This document shows, one piece after another, positions 45,568-54,527 of a stretch of 64,000 nt of DNA (its first letter is position 1; the number at the start of each line of letters is the position of its first letter). A program made the position numbers and the translations under genes. The DNA is from Algibacter sp045066735 (GTDB taxonomy: Bacteria; Bacteroidota; Bacteroidia; Flavobacteriales; Flavobacteriaceae). The notes under the pieces were generated by a model. It ran no database searches and was not told the DNA's origin. It was given only the letters and a program-made list of their open reading frames with translations. The stretch covers positions 62,001 through 126,000 of the forward strand of contig NZ_JBISHH010000023.1 in NCBI RefSeq assembly GCF_045066735.1. Reading direction: 5' to 3'.

Positions 45568-47418
45568 ATGATTTCAACATACAAAAGCCTTTGGCAACTT
45601 AGCGTTGTCATTTCTTTTTTTATACTTTTTTCTACTTGTTCTAGGCAAGATACGCTTCGTCCTGACATAAAAAATAGACTTGCGGTATTAGATACCCTCT
45701 CCCAATTACAGCCCGAACAATCACTTCTAGAATTAGACAGCCTATTACTTGATAACAATAATTTAACTACGCTCGAGCGTGGTATGTTATTATTTAATAA
45801 AGGGGAAGCTTTATACCTAAACGATAAATATCATGAAGCACTTAATATACATTTACAAGCTTACGCCTTATTTTCTGAATTAAAAGATAACTTCAACCAA
45901 GGACGATCCTTAATTACATTAAGTGGTGCAGCCTTACATATGGGTGATATTGAAACCTCCCAAGTTTACGCCCTAAAAGCCTTGCATATAGCGCAAATAA
46001 TAGGTGATAAACGCATAGAAGGCAAAGCTTATAATCAACTATTTAGTTTACATTTCAAATTAAAAGATTACGATAAAGCATTGCATTACATTAAAGCAAC
46101 CGACAGCCTTTACTCCAAAACCACAGATACCACTTCTATAATAGCTATAAAAAGCAATATTGCTAGTGTTTATTTACAACTCAAGGAATACAACAAGGCC
46201 TTAACCAGCTACTCGCAAGCTATGGCTTTAAGTCAATCTAAAGGCAACCCGAAAACCATTGTTAGTGTTTTAAACAATATTGGCTACACCTATATAGAGG
46301 CCGGTGAATACGAAAGTGCAGAAAAATTTTTAAGAGGTTCTATTACTTTAAACAAAAACATAAACACTATTAATGCTGCTCCTTACAAGGGTTTAGGTAA
46401 TATGTTTTTACTAACAAAAAAAAATGACTCGGCAGCCGCTAATTTTAAAAAAGCTTTAGAAATTTACAAAGCCAATAGCAACATTAAAGAGGAAATAGAG
46501 GTAAGAGATAAACTCATAGCAATAGCGATTATGGCTGGAGACTATGTTAAAGCTCTAAACAACCAAATAGTTCGAGATAGCTTGCAACTAAACGTGAACC
46601 GAATAGAAAAAGATAGACTTTTAAACTTTGCAAACGTAAATTACGAAGTAAAACAAAAAGAAACCGAAATCAATCATCAAAAAGAAATTAACTCCAGAAA
46701 CCAATGGCTTTTAATTAGCGCAGTTTTACTGTGTGTAATGGTACTTATCGCCACTGCATTTTACGTATACAACACCAAATTACGAGCTGCTAATAAAGCT
46801 TCTAAACTAGAACAAAGCTTACTGCGTGTGCAAATGAATCCTCATTTTATATTTAACACCTTGGCCGCTATTCAAAATATAACTCTGGAAGGCAACCCCA
46901 TAAAATCGTCTAATTACATCGCGAAATTCTCTAAATTAATTAGGCAAAATTTCGACTACGTTAAAAAAGAATCTATTGCGCTAGATAAAGAAGTTGCCAT
47001 GATTTCTAATTACATTGAAACGCAACAATTACGTTTTAATAATGCCTTTACTTACACCATAGAGATTGATGATGCCTTAAATAAATCTGAAATAAAAGTA
47101 CCACCAATGCTATTACAACCTTTTGTTGAAAACGCTATAGAATATGGCTTAAAAGAAAAAAAAGAAGACGGTAAACTGACTATAAAAATCGAAAAAGAGC
47201 CAAAAGACTTGGTATTTATAATTCTAGATAACGGATTAGGTCGCTCTGTAAAAGCAAAACAAGAAAAAATTACCGAAGAGTTACATGCCACATCTATTTT
47301 TATAGAGCGTTTAAAAATGAGAAAAAAGGGTGAAGAAAAAACTTTTAAAATCAAGGATTTACTTGATAAAAACAACACCCCAACAGGCACTGAAGTAATT
47401 TTTAAATTGAAATTTTAA
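45568..47418 (+). CDS. TPR-containing LytS-type sensor histidine kinase
   Basis: 616 aa. Lipoprotein-like signal (LFSTC, about residue 24), a TPR domain of about seven repeats (about 75-345), a membrane helix (380-400) and an internal coiled coil, then the His_kinase domain with MNPHFIFNTL (His426) and HATPase with NAIEYGLKEKKEDG. Such proteins sense via the periplasmic TPR part. It overlaps its LytTR partner by one base (TAATG). Confidence 0.92.
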   Translation: MISTYKSLWQLSVVISFFILFSTCSRQDTLRPDIKNRLAVLDTLSQLQPEQSLLELDSLLLDNNNLTTLERGMLLFNKGEALYLNDKYHEALNIHLQAYALFSELKDNFNQGRSLITLSGAALHMGDIETSQVYALKALHIAQIIGDKRIEGKAYNQLFSLHFKLKDYDKALHYIKATDSLYSKTTDTTSIIAIKSNIASVYLQLKEYNKALTSYSQAMALSQSKGNPKTIVSVLNNIGYTYIEAGEYESAEKFLRGSITLNKNINTINAAPYKGLGNMFLLTKKNDSAAANFKKALEIYKANSNIKEEIEVRDKLIAIAIMAGDYVKALNNQIVRDSLQLNVNRIEKDRLLNFANVNYEVKQKETEINHQKEINSRNQWLLISAVLLCVMVLIATAFYVYNTKLRAANKASKLEQSLLRVQMNPHFIFNTLAAIQNITLEGNPIKSSNYIAKFSKLIRQNFDYVKKESIALDKEVAMISNYIETQQLRFNNAFTYTIEIDDALNKSEIKVPPMLLQPFVENAIEYGLKEKKEDGKLTIKIEKEPKDLVFIILDNGLGRSVKAKQEKITEELHATSIFIERLKMRKKGEEKTFKIKDLLDKNNTPTGTEVIFKLKF

Positions 47419-48155
47419 TGATAAAAGCAATTATAATAGAAGATGAGTTTAATGCGCAGAACACATTAGATAAGCTTATTAAATATACCCAAAAAGATAT
47501 TGAGGTTATTGCTAAAATCGATAATGTTACCGATGCCATAACATTTTTAAAAAGTCAAACACCAGATCTTGTTTTTCTAGACATAGAGTTAATTGGCGGC
47601 AATGCCTTTCAAATTTTAGAAGCTTTAGAGAGTATTGCTTTTAAAATAATTTTCACAACAGCCTATGACGAATTTGCAATAAAAGCCATTAAATTCGACA
47701 CTATAGATTACTTACTAAAACCAATAGATTCGGAAGAATTATCAGAATGTATAGACCGTTTTAGAGTTGCTTTTAAAAAAGAACAGGTTTACAAGAAGGC
47801 AATAGATAAAGTTTCGGAAATTAACGAAAAAGAAAACCAGCAAACGCTTTTAATTAAAACTGCAGACGCTCAACACTTTCTTCAAATAAAAGATATAGTA
47901 CGTTGCCAGGCTGATGGTGCTTATACTACATTCCATACCACAGACAAAAAAATAATGAGTGCGCGCAATCTAAAATACTACGAAAACATTTTAAGCGAAC
48001 ACACTTTTGTTCGCGTACACCAATCGCATTTAGTAAATATAAAATACATAAAAACGATTAGCACCAACAACACAGTCTCCCTAACAAACAACGAAAAAAT
48101 ACCTGTCGCTACACGAAAAAAATCGTATTTAAAACAACTTTTAGACGCACTATAA
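47418..48155 (+). CDS. LytTR-family response regulator
   Basis: 245 aa. Receiver domain (1-120) with Asp55 (VFLDIELIGG) and conserved Lys (LLKPID), followed by a LytTR DNA-binding domain (about 145-240) containing VRVHQSHLVN and the ending TRKKSYLKQLL. LytTR proteins bind pairs of direct repeats upstream of promoters. Such repeats (TAAAACGG) are found 17-38 bases after its stop, in front of the next operon. Confidence 0.93.
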   Translation: MIKAIIIEDEFNAQNTLDKLIKYTQKDIEVIAKIDNVTDAITFLKSQTPDLVFLDIELIGGNAFQILEALESIAFKIIFTTAYDEFAIKAIKFDTIDYLLKPIDSEELSECIDRFRVAFKKEQVYKKAIDKVSEINEKENQQTLLIKTADAQHFLQIKDIVRCQADGAYTTFHTTDKKIMSARNLKYYENILSEHTFVRVHQSHLVNIKYIKTISTNNTVSLTNNEKIPVATRKKSYLKQLLDAL

Positions 48156-48164
48156 ATGCAAATA

Positions 48165-48193
48165 CAAAACGTAAAACGGCACATATAAAACGG
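48165..48193 (+). promoter_or_regulatory. Direct repeats, candidate LytTR binding sites
   Basis: TAAAACGG occurs at 48172-48179 and 48186-48193 (14 bp start to start), with a further CAAAACG at 48165-48171. They lie about 40-65 bp before the predicted start at 48232, the position expected for an activator, and the promoter lacks a TTG -33 box. Confidence 0.5.
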
Positions 48194-48218
48194 TTTTAAA
48201 ATCATCGTATTCTAGTCT

Positions 48219-48226
48219 TAGTTTTG
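48219..48226 (+). promoter_or_regulatory. -7 promoter element of the 48263-53081 operon
   Basis: TAGTTTTG matches TAnnTTTG; start near 48232, 31 bases before the ATG. Confidence 0.6.
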
Positions 48227-48262
48227 AGGTAAATAAACAAATAACCTTAAAATTTAAAAATC

Positions 48263-48673
48263 ATGGGATTAAAAGAAAACCGATTTTCTAAAACTTTTCA
48301 AGACGAACAATTTCCTCAATTAAAAGCTCAAATAATTGAAGCTGCGGGTTTCAATGTACCTTTAAATATTGAGTGGGCTAACTTATTCGAAGACCGCTTT
48401 TTACATCTTTACAACGACTCTTACCCTAAAATTTATTTCCTACCATTTATTGAAGCCTTTAAATCTATTACTGCAGATGATATGGGCAAAGAAGCCCTTG
48501 CTGAAAGCTTAAAAGAAATACATATTACAAATACTCAAGATCACCACAACCCTAGTAATGCCTTTAGTTTTTCTAACGGAATTTTAACTCTAGACCATAG
48601 CCCGATTCTTAATGCCGACGATGTAGATAGCCGCACCAAAGTGCTCGTTGATTTGTTAGAAAACAATCTATAA
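48263..48673 (+). CDS. Hypothetical protein, domain shared with 50403 gene
   Basis: 136 aa, cytoplasmic, not recognised. It starts MGLKENRFSKTFQDEQFPQL and contains NIEWANLFEDRFLHLYNDSYP, IEAFKSITADDMGKEAL and LTLDHSPILNADDVDSRTKVLVDLLE. The same domain, clearly homologous over its whole length, forms residues 1-138 of the protein encoded at 50403-51581. First gene of the operon, with a promoter 44 bp upstream. A small ligand- or protein-binding domain is likely. Confidence 0.72.
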   Translation: MGLKENRFSKTFQDEQFPQLKAQIIEAAGFNVPLNIEWANLFEDRFLHLYNDSYPKIYFLPFIEAFKSITADDMGKEALAESLKEIHITNTQDHHNPSNAFSFSNGILTLDHSPILNADDVDSRTKVLVDLLENNL

Positions 48674-48716
48674 GTAAGCGTTTTAATCTGTTGTTTAATT
48701 GGTAATAGTTATTGAT

Positions 48717-49688
48717 ATGTATAGATCTATTTTTTATATTATTTTAATCGGATTGTTTTTATCGCTTTTTAGCTGCGGTGTTTCTGGAATAGAAGCTAAA
48801 AAAGGGCTTATCGCCTATTTAAAAATGCATCATAAAAACAAGTATGACGTACTTACTTTTAAAAGAGACTTTAATGCTGCAAGCATGAACCCCGATTTAT
48901 TTTGGGTAGAGCTCAAACTAAAAGAAAATCCAGATATCATTATAAGTTTTGATTGGAACGCAAAAAATAAAGCACTATACATATCGTCTCACAATAGGCA
49001 AGACCTTAGTATTAAATCGCTAACACAATATCAAAAACAAGAAATTGTTTTAAGAAAAGAAATGCATGAAACCTTAGATGCCGACGTTTTGGATATGGAT
49101 GTTAATGTGTTTAACCATAACATAAGCGTAACCTTAGAAAAAGAGCCAACGCAGAAGGATTTTGAAAAATTTTCAAGAAAAATACGTTATGTTTTGCAAG
49201 ACTACCCGAACACTTGGACCCGAGAAGCACATGTAGATTTTAAACTTAAAGGTGAAAAGAAAGGTTTTTACGAACTTATTGTAAAACCGAATACTTATAA
49301 CGATAGTAACCTAACGTATAGATATTACTCAAATGCTATTGTTGCAAATAACACGGGTTCAAAAAAAGCAGAACATATTGATAGTGTTATTCAACTTGAA
49401 TTCGCTACACCAAACTCACCGATTTACTTAAATCATATTTGGTTAAATCAATCAAAATTAAACAGTTTTTATATTGCTTTTGAAAAACACGAGCCATTAA
49501 AACAAGCTGAGGGAAATAGACACATAACAGAAGCTGTTGGCGTGTATATGGTAAAAATGAACTATCCAAACCTAGACATGAAAACCTTAAAATATTACGA
49601 TTACAAAACCACACCTCGAGACGGTGTCTTCTTTTCACTTATGGATCAATTACCAGAAGATTATCAATTTCTTATAGAACACCCATAA
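48717..49688 (+). CDS. Hypothetical lipoprotein
   Basis: 323 aa from ATG 48717; the frame opens at 48699 but ATG 48717 gives a clean lipoprotein signal (MYRSIFYIILIGLFLSLFSC, Cys20). The mature part is a mix of beta and helical sequence without a motif I recognise. It lies 44 bp after the first gene and 15 bp before the next, so it is part of the operon. It is the only clear exported protein here and could be the sensor or effector at the envelope. Confidence 0.7.
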   Translation: MYRSIFYIILIGLFLSLFSCGVSGIEAKKGLIAYLKMHHKNKYDVLTFKRDFNAASMNPDLFWVELKLKENPDIIISFDWNAKNKALYISSHNRQDLSIKSLTQYQKQEIVLRKEMHETLDADVLDMDVNVFNHNISVTLEKEPTQKDFEKFSRKIRYVLQDYPNTWTREAHVDFKLKGEKKGFYELIVKPNTYNDSNLTYRYYSNAIVANNTGSKKAEHIDSVIQLEFATPNSPIYLNHIWLNQSKLNSFYIAFEKHEPLKQAEGNRHITEAVGVYMVKMNYPNLDMKTLKYYDYKTTPRDGVFFSLMDQLPEDYQFLIEHP

Positions 49689-49702
49689 CACCAATTTACA
49701 TC

Positions 49703-50359
49703 ATGGAAAAAACATCTTATTATAAAGCGTTTGTAGCCCAAACGCCCGAGGATATCCTACAATCTATTTTTAAAAAAGAAGACCCTATTTTAATTTCCAT
49801 TTCTTTAACCAACGGCAGTTATATGGAAGGTACGCTTCTAGATATTTCAGAAGAAAACAAGCATCACAAATCGGTTTGTATACTTTCAGAAAACGATAAC
49901 GTATCATTTTTTAAGATACGCGACATTACTGTTATAACGGTAAAACAACCTAAAAAAATGGTTGTAGAATTATCCAAAGGCGCTATCAGCAGGCCATTAT
50001 CATCTACCAATCAAGAACTAACGGTTTTACAACTTAAACGCTGGTTAAATAATGAAAAATCGCTATTGGGAAATCGAATAAATGATTTAAAAATAGACAC
50101 ACTCAATTTAAAAGAATTAAATAATAGATTGAATGTTCAAGACGTATTTACTGCACTACAAAAAGCTGTAAACAATATCACTACAGATAACTTAGGTAAG
50201 CAAGCTTATCAAGTGCTAGACACTATTGTATTCGAGCAAACGGAAACACTTAAACTCAAAATTCAATCTAAAACTTTAACCATATCTCTAGCTATAGATA
50301 AGGCTTTGCCTGAAAACCTAGCTAATACTTTAGAAGAAAAGCTTCTTCAAATATTATAA
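49703..50359 (+). CDS. Hypothetical protein with possible Sm-like domain
   Basis: 218 aa, cytoplasmic. Residues about 25-80 contain ILISISLTNGSYMEGTLLDI and FFKIRDITVITVKQP, the strand pattern of an Sm/LSm-like barrel (compare Hfq), but without the Hfq RNA-binding signatures, so this is uncertain. The rest (80-218) is helical and charged. It is embedded between a lipoprotein and a DUF6882 gene. Confidence 0.5.
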   Translation: MEKTSYYKAFVAQTPEDILQSIFKKEDPILISISLTNGSYMEGTLLDISEENKHHKSVCILSENDNVSFFKIRDITVITVKQPKKMVVELSKGAISRPLSSTNQELTVLQLKRWLNNEKSLLGNRINDLKIDTLNLKELNNRLNVQDVFTALQKAVNNITTDNLGKQAYQVLDTIVFEQTETLKLKIQSKTLTISLAIDKALPENLANTLEEKLLQIL

Positions 50360-50402
50360 AAAATTCATTCAAAAATAAAATACAATCTTAAAGAATAAAA
50401 TT

Positions 50403-51581
50403 ATGGGACTTAAAGAAAAAAGAATTATCCAAGCCTTTCAAAACGATTTATTTCCAGCATTAGAAACTGAAATTAACACAGCTGCAGGTTACACTGTACC
50501 TTTAAATATTTCATGGAACACCCTTATGGAAGATCGCTTTTCTCACATATACAACGAGACGTTTCCAAAAATATATTTTCTTCCATTAATAGAAGCTTTT
50601 AAAGCCATTTGTGTAGATTCTATGGGGATTGAACTTTTACAAACAGGATTGAAAGATGTGGTTATTATAAACGAAAACAACGAGCATAATATAGAACGCG
50701 CCATTACTTTTGAAGCTGGTGTACTAAAAATAAACCACAGCCCAGTTATTAATGCCGATAAGGTTGAAGATAGAGCAGCACGCATTATTTCTTTATTAGA
50801 AGATAAACTAGAAGAATTTGCTGAAGGAACTCCTGATACAGCAACTACAGAAACTTCTACTTCTTCTCCTGCGACCGAAAAGAAACAAGAAGCAACAGAA
50901 GCTCCTAACAAAATGACAATACAAGAATTGTATAATCAATCGTTAGTACTTTCTCTAGAAAAACAAGAGATTTTTAGTGAAATGGTAGAAGGCTTAGGAT
51001 GGAGCTGCGATATGCTTGAAGGTAAATTAACTTATGGCGACAATCAGGTTTTTGATATTCAAGTTATAGGAACATATGCTGAAAATGAAAAAAGTTGGTT
51101 ATGGGCATGGGCAAACACTCAAAGTGGTATTCCAGAAAAGTTTACACAAACTTCTTTAGCCATGAAGGCTATAGGTGAAGCTTACCAAATAGATGATTTA
51201 ACAAACCCTAAAACAGAATTAGACTCTGATCCAGGTGCTTATTTTTCAACTATAGCGTCTTCTATGTTAAAAGAGAGTTGCTACGTACCATTAACTTTTA
51301 AAGGCCTAACCGTTTATGTTACTGTCAACTCTATAGAAGCCGATGATAAAGCCCGAACTGTCCCTGCTTTAATTTGCTCTCATTTTACGCAAGTTGCAGC
51401 AAGCTACAAGTTCCCTCATAAATACAGCTTGTACTTTTACTTAAAAGCAAAAGGTTACGAAGTAGACCTACCAGGAAATAATATTGTCGCTAAAAAAGAT
51501 GCTGATCAAATTCTTGGGATTTTCGATTTAAAAGGAAGACTCATGAAAATTTCTAATTCTAAAATAACAGTTCAAGCTTAA
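50403..51581 (+). CDS. Fusion protein with DUF6882-like domain
   Basis: 392 aa. Residues 1-138 repeat the domain of the 48263 gene (MGLKEKRIIQAFQNDLFPAL..., NHSPVINADKVEDRAARIISLLE); residues 139-170 are a Thr/Ser/Glu linker; residues 171-392 look like a DUF6882-type domain with SWLWAWANTQSG (231-242). That domain family has no known activity. A fusion of the two shows that the first domain works together with the DUF6882-like one. 44 bp after the previous gene and 7 bp before the next. Confidence 0.7.
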   Translation: MGLKEKRIIQAFQNDLFPALETEINTAAGYTVPLNISWNTLMEDRFSHIYNETFPKIYFLPLIEAFKAICVDSMGIELLQTGLKDVVIINENNEHNIERAITFEAGVLKINHSPVINADKVEDRAARIISLLEDKLEEFAEGTPDTATTETSTSSPATEKKQEATEAPNKMTIQELYNQSLVLSLEKQEIFSEMVEGLGWSCDMLEGKLTYGDNQVFDIQVIGTYAENEKSWLWAWANTQSGIPEKFTQTSLAMKAIGEAYQIDDLTNPKTELDSDPGAYFSTIASSMLKESCYVPLTFKGLTVYVTVNSIEADDKARTVPALICSHFTQVAASYKFPHKYSLYFYLKAKGYEVDLPGNNIVAKKDADQILGIFDLKGRLMKISNSKITVQA

Positions 51582-51587
51582 TATATT

Positions 51588-53081
51588 ATGACATATACAT
51601 CAGAAACTATTTCGGATCTAGAACAAGAACATCAAGCAGCTTTAAATACAGCGCAGGAAAAAATGATGGCAGATTTAAATGAAGCACAAACTTCAGGAGA
51701 TCACAGTAAAATACAAGAAGCCAGTGTTGAATTTCAAAATATAACAACAGAGCTAGCTCAAGAATACACCAAACGTATTGAAGAAATTAATGCGCTAAAC
51801 CATAAAGTTGTGGCAGATAACGAGCCACAAATCTATACTAACAACCGTGCGAACATCGATTTAAACTTACTGGTTTATGATGGAGATAGAGACTTTGTTA
51901 TTGAATTTCAAAAAGACGAATTAATACAAGAAACTTTAAAACGTGTAAACGAAAACAGTGGTAAATTTAAGTCTAGAAAACACTTATTAAAATCGAGTTT
52001 AAGACTTACTAAAACCTTGGCACCAATGCTTCACGACATTGGAGAGCATTGTAAAAACACTCTAAAATTAAAGGCTGACATTGAGTTTTTTGTATACCAA
52101 AGCGACATCTTTAACGCATCATGCTATCCGCCAGACGATAATAAATTATACATAATTTTATCTTCAGGAATTTTAGAACGTTTTTCTAAAGAAGAATTAA
52201 TTTTTGTTGTTGGTCACGAAATCGGACATGTACTTTTCGAGCATTTTGATTACCCAGTACGTCAAATTTTAGATGAAGGCGAGAACCACTTGGCGCCAAT
52301 ACACGCCATGAAATTATATGCATGGAATAGAAATGCAGAAATAAGTGCAGATAGAGCCGGGTTATTATGCTGTCAAGATTTTGAAGCTGTAGGCCGTACA
52401 TTCTTCAAATTATCTTCTGGAGTTACAACAGATTCTTTAGATTTTCAACTTAATGCTTACATCGAACAATTTGTAGATCTCGAAGAAGTTTTAAACGATG
52501 CTAACCACGACCCTTCCGATTGGTATAGCAGTCATCCATTTAGTCCTTTACGAATTAAAGCTTTGGAGCTTTTTAACAAAAGTGAAACCTATGCTGAATT
52601 TAACCCGAACATTACCGGTGAAATCACAGAGGAAGCTATGGAGGTTGAAATTAAACGTATTATGTCGTTAATGGAACCTGAAAACCTAGATGATGAAAGC
52701 GAACATTCTGAAAAAATTCAACGATTAATGTTCTTAGGTGGTTACTTAATTTCGAATGCAGACGGCGTTGTAGACGATTCTGAAATACAAGCATTAAGTA
52801 GTATTGTTGCTCCTAAAATTTTCGCTAATTGTATGATGACTATCAAAGGCCTTACAGAAGATGAAATGATAGACGAGGTAAAACAACTTACCAAAGATTT
52901 GGATATCGTACTATCTGTAATGCAAAAACTAAATATTCTTAGAGATTTATCTATTATATCCTATGCCGATGGAGAAATAGATGATAGCGAAATTAATGTT
53001 TTACACAATTTGGCAAGGCTATTATATATTAACACCGATTTTATAGATCGTGTTATTAGCGATGCTCAAGGTGTAAATTAG
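51588..53081 (+). CDS. M48-family metallopeptidase fused to TerB-like domain
   Basis: 497 aa, without signal peptide or membrane helices. N-terminal coiled coil (1-75), M48 peptidase domain (about 85-330) with zinc site HEIGH (210-214) and third ligand Glu251 in EISADRAG, then a TerB-like domain (about 375-490) with two acidic repeats ADGVVDDSE (391-399) and ADGEIDDSE (460-468). TerB domains bind metal and are part of stress and defence modules. Most M48 enzymes are membrane-bound; a cytosolic one with a TerB tail is unusual. Last gene of the operon, followed by a terminator. Confidence 0.82.
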   Translation: MTYTSETISDLEQEHQAALNTAQEKMMADLNEAQTSGDHSKIQEASVEFQNITTELAQEYTKRIEEINALNHKVVADNEPQIYTNNRANIDLNLLVYDGDRDFVIEFQKDELIQETLKRVNENSGKFKSRKHLLKSSLRLTKTLAPMLHDIGEHCKNTLKLKADIEFFVYQSDIFNASCYPPDDNKLYIILSSGILERFSKEELIFVVGHEIGHVLFEHFDYPVRQILDEGENHLAPIHAMKLYAWNRNAEISADRAGLLCCQDFEAVGRTFFKLSSGVTTDSLDFQLNAYIEQFVDLEEVLNDANHDPSDWYSSHPFSPLRIKALELFNKSETYAEFNPNITGEITEEAMEVEIKRIMSLMEPENLDDESEHSEKIQRLMFLGGYLISNADGVVDDSEIQALSSIVAPKIFANCMMTIKGLTEDEMIDEVKQLTKDLDIVLSVMQKLNILRDLSIISYADGEIDDSEINVLHNLARLLYINTDFIDRVISDAQGVN

Positions 53082-53126
53082 TTAGTGTTTTAAGGATGTG
53101 AACCCTTAAAAACTTTTTCCACAATA

Positions 53127-53154
53127 AAAGGTAGTAATTTAATTTACTGCCTTT
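53127..53154 (+). terminator. Intrinsic terminator of the 48263-53081 operon
   Basis: 11-bp stem AAAGGTAGTAA / TTACTGCCTTT (one G-T pair), 6-base loop, then TTTTTG. It begins 45 bp after the metallopeptidase stop. Confidence 0.82.
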
Positions 53155-53191
53155 TTTTTGTATAATACTGAATAAAAAAGCTATTCGTTTT

Positions 53192-53326
53192 TTAGGCAGT
53201 AGCTTTAACATTCTTTTTTCTAGTGAAGTAGGTAACTAGAACAAACACCACAAACAAAACTATTTTTCCGGTTAAATATCCAAATCCAAATTTAGTTAAC
53301 CTCTCAAAATCGGTTATTAAGATTTT
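53192..53326 (-). pseudogene. Short open frame, possible remnant of a small membrane protein
   Basis: 44 codons after an in-frame stop, directly downstream of aat: a soluble start, then a membrane-like segment KIVLFVVFVLVTYFTRKK and a basic tail. There is no ATG, GTG or TTG in a sensible place. The protein-like composition suggests a decayed gene or one read through coupling; not supported as a normal gene. Confidence 0.3.
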
Positions 53327-53333
53327 TTACCAA

Positions 53334-53957
53334 TTATAAACACGATATGAAAAACTCTCGATCAACTTCTTCCGCTCCTAAACTTTCTAAATGATTGGTG
53401 TAAACTTGGCAATCAATAAGCTTATAATTTGTGTTTTGAATAAATGTAATTAAACCTACTTTACTTGCATTACTCACCTTGGTAAACATGCTTTCTCCAC
53501 AAAAAACACCATTACCCAAATCAACTCCGTAAAGCCCAGCAACAAGCTTATCATTTTGCCAAACCTCAATAGACTTTGCATAACCTTGCTTGTGCAGTTC
53601 TATGTAAGCATCGATCATGTGTTGTGTAATCCAAGTGCCAGCTTGGCCTTCTCGTTTCATTTTGGCACATTCGGTAATTACAGTTTTAAAGTCTTTATTT
53701 ACGGTGACTTCAAAATCGGAATTTCTCAAAACCTGCCGCATACTTTTAGAAACTTTAAGTTTCTCCGGAAACAAAACAAAACGCGGATTTGGAGACCACC
53801 ATACAATAGGCTCGACATCATCGAACCAAGGAAATATACCCGTTTTATAAGCCAATATTAAGCGTTCTACGGATAAATCGCCACCAATAGCAAGTACACC
53901 TTCGGGAGACGCTTCCGAGACATCGGGAAATCGTATGTTTTCGTTTAAATAGTACAT
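53334..53957 (-). CDS. aat: Leucyl/phenylalanyl-tRNA--protein transferase
   Basis: 207 aa, slightly short but complete. MYYLNENIRFPDVSEASPEG at the start, WWSPNPRFVLFPE and GEGTWITQ-like AGTWITQHMIDAY, plus GVFCGESMF, are Aat signatures. It adds Leu or Phe to N-terminal Arg/Lys for N-end-rule degradation via ClpS. Start at ATG 53957. Confidence 0.93.
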   Translation of the reverse strand: MYYLNENIRFPDVSEASPEGVLAIGGDLSVERLILAYKTGIFPWFDDVEPIVWWSPNPRFVLFPEKLKVSKSMRQVLRNSDFEVTVNKDFKTVITECAKMKREGQAGTWITQHMIDAYIELHKQGYAKSIEVWQNDKLVAGLYGVDLGNGVFCGESMFTKVSNASKVGLITFIQNTNYKLIDCQVYTNHLESLGAEEVDREFFISCL

Positions 53958-54024
53958 TTAATAAATGTTATAAAACAAAAAACTCTTTAAACAAACCAAA
54001 AGAGATTCTATTAATTGTAAAAAT

Positions 54025-54064
54025 AAAAAACCTCAACATTTTAAATAAAACATTGAGGTTTTTT
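54025..54064 (-). terminator. Intrinsic terminator of the DUF3127 gene
   Basis: 12-bp stem AAAAAACCTCAA / TTGAGGTTTTTT with an A/T-rich 16-base loop. On the minus strand it follows the DUF3127 gene (45 bp after its stop) and precedes aat; T-runs on both strands allow bidirectional action. Confidence 0.8.
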
Positions 54065-54108
54065 TTTATTCGATATCCGCGCTTAAACGGATATACAAAA
54101 ATCTTTAT

Positions 54109-54486
54109 CTAGAAAGGTAAATCGTCGTGATCTTCTTCTTTTAAATCTCCTGCTGGTTCAAAAGCATCTGCTGGTGGTACAGCTGGCATACCTGCTGCAG
54201 CTCCTTCTGCTTGTACAGCTTCAATTCTCCATCCTTGAATTGAGTTGAAATATTTAGTTTCTCCTTGTGGATTAACCCATTCTCTACCACGTAAGTTAAT
54301 GCTAATTTTAACTTGTTGGCCTTCTTTATAACTATTTAATAAATCTGTTTTATCTTGTACAAATTCCACCATAATGTGTTGTGGATATTGCTCTTCTGTT
54401 GTCACTACAATCTCTCTTTTTCTAAACCCATTTCCACCGAACGTTTGAGTTTCTCCAACCATTTTTACTCTTCCTTGAACTTCCAT
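54109..54486 (-). CDS. DUF3127 domain-containing protein
   Basis: 125 aa. Single OB-fold-like domain (1-90) of the DUF3127 family with WRIEAVQ, followed by a Gly/Ala/Pro-rich and acidic tail ending DDLPF, which resembles the SSB-type C-terminal tail (DDxPF). DUF3127 is thought to be a single-strand DNA-binding-like protein. No cysteine or catalytic residue is seen. Separated from aat by a terminator. Confidence 0.85.
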   Translation of the reverse strand: MEVQGRVKMVGETQTFGGNGFRKREIVVTTEEQYPQHIMVEFVQDKTDLLNSYKEGQQVKISINLRGREWVNPQGETKYFNSIQGWRIEAVQAEGAAAGMPAVPPADAFEPAGDLKEEDHDDLPF

Positions 54487-54527
54487 TTTATATATTTATT
54501 AGTATTCGTAAATTTAAAATGCCTTTA

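Noticed and set aside
48263..53081. Assignment to a known defence or tellurite-resistance system
   Set aside because: Only the TerB-like tail recalls Ter systems; the other Ter components and known defence effectors are missing, so no known system is named.
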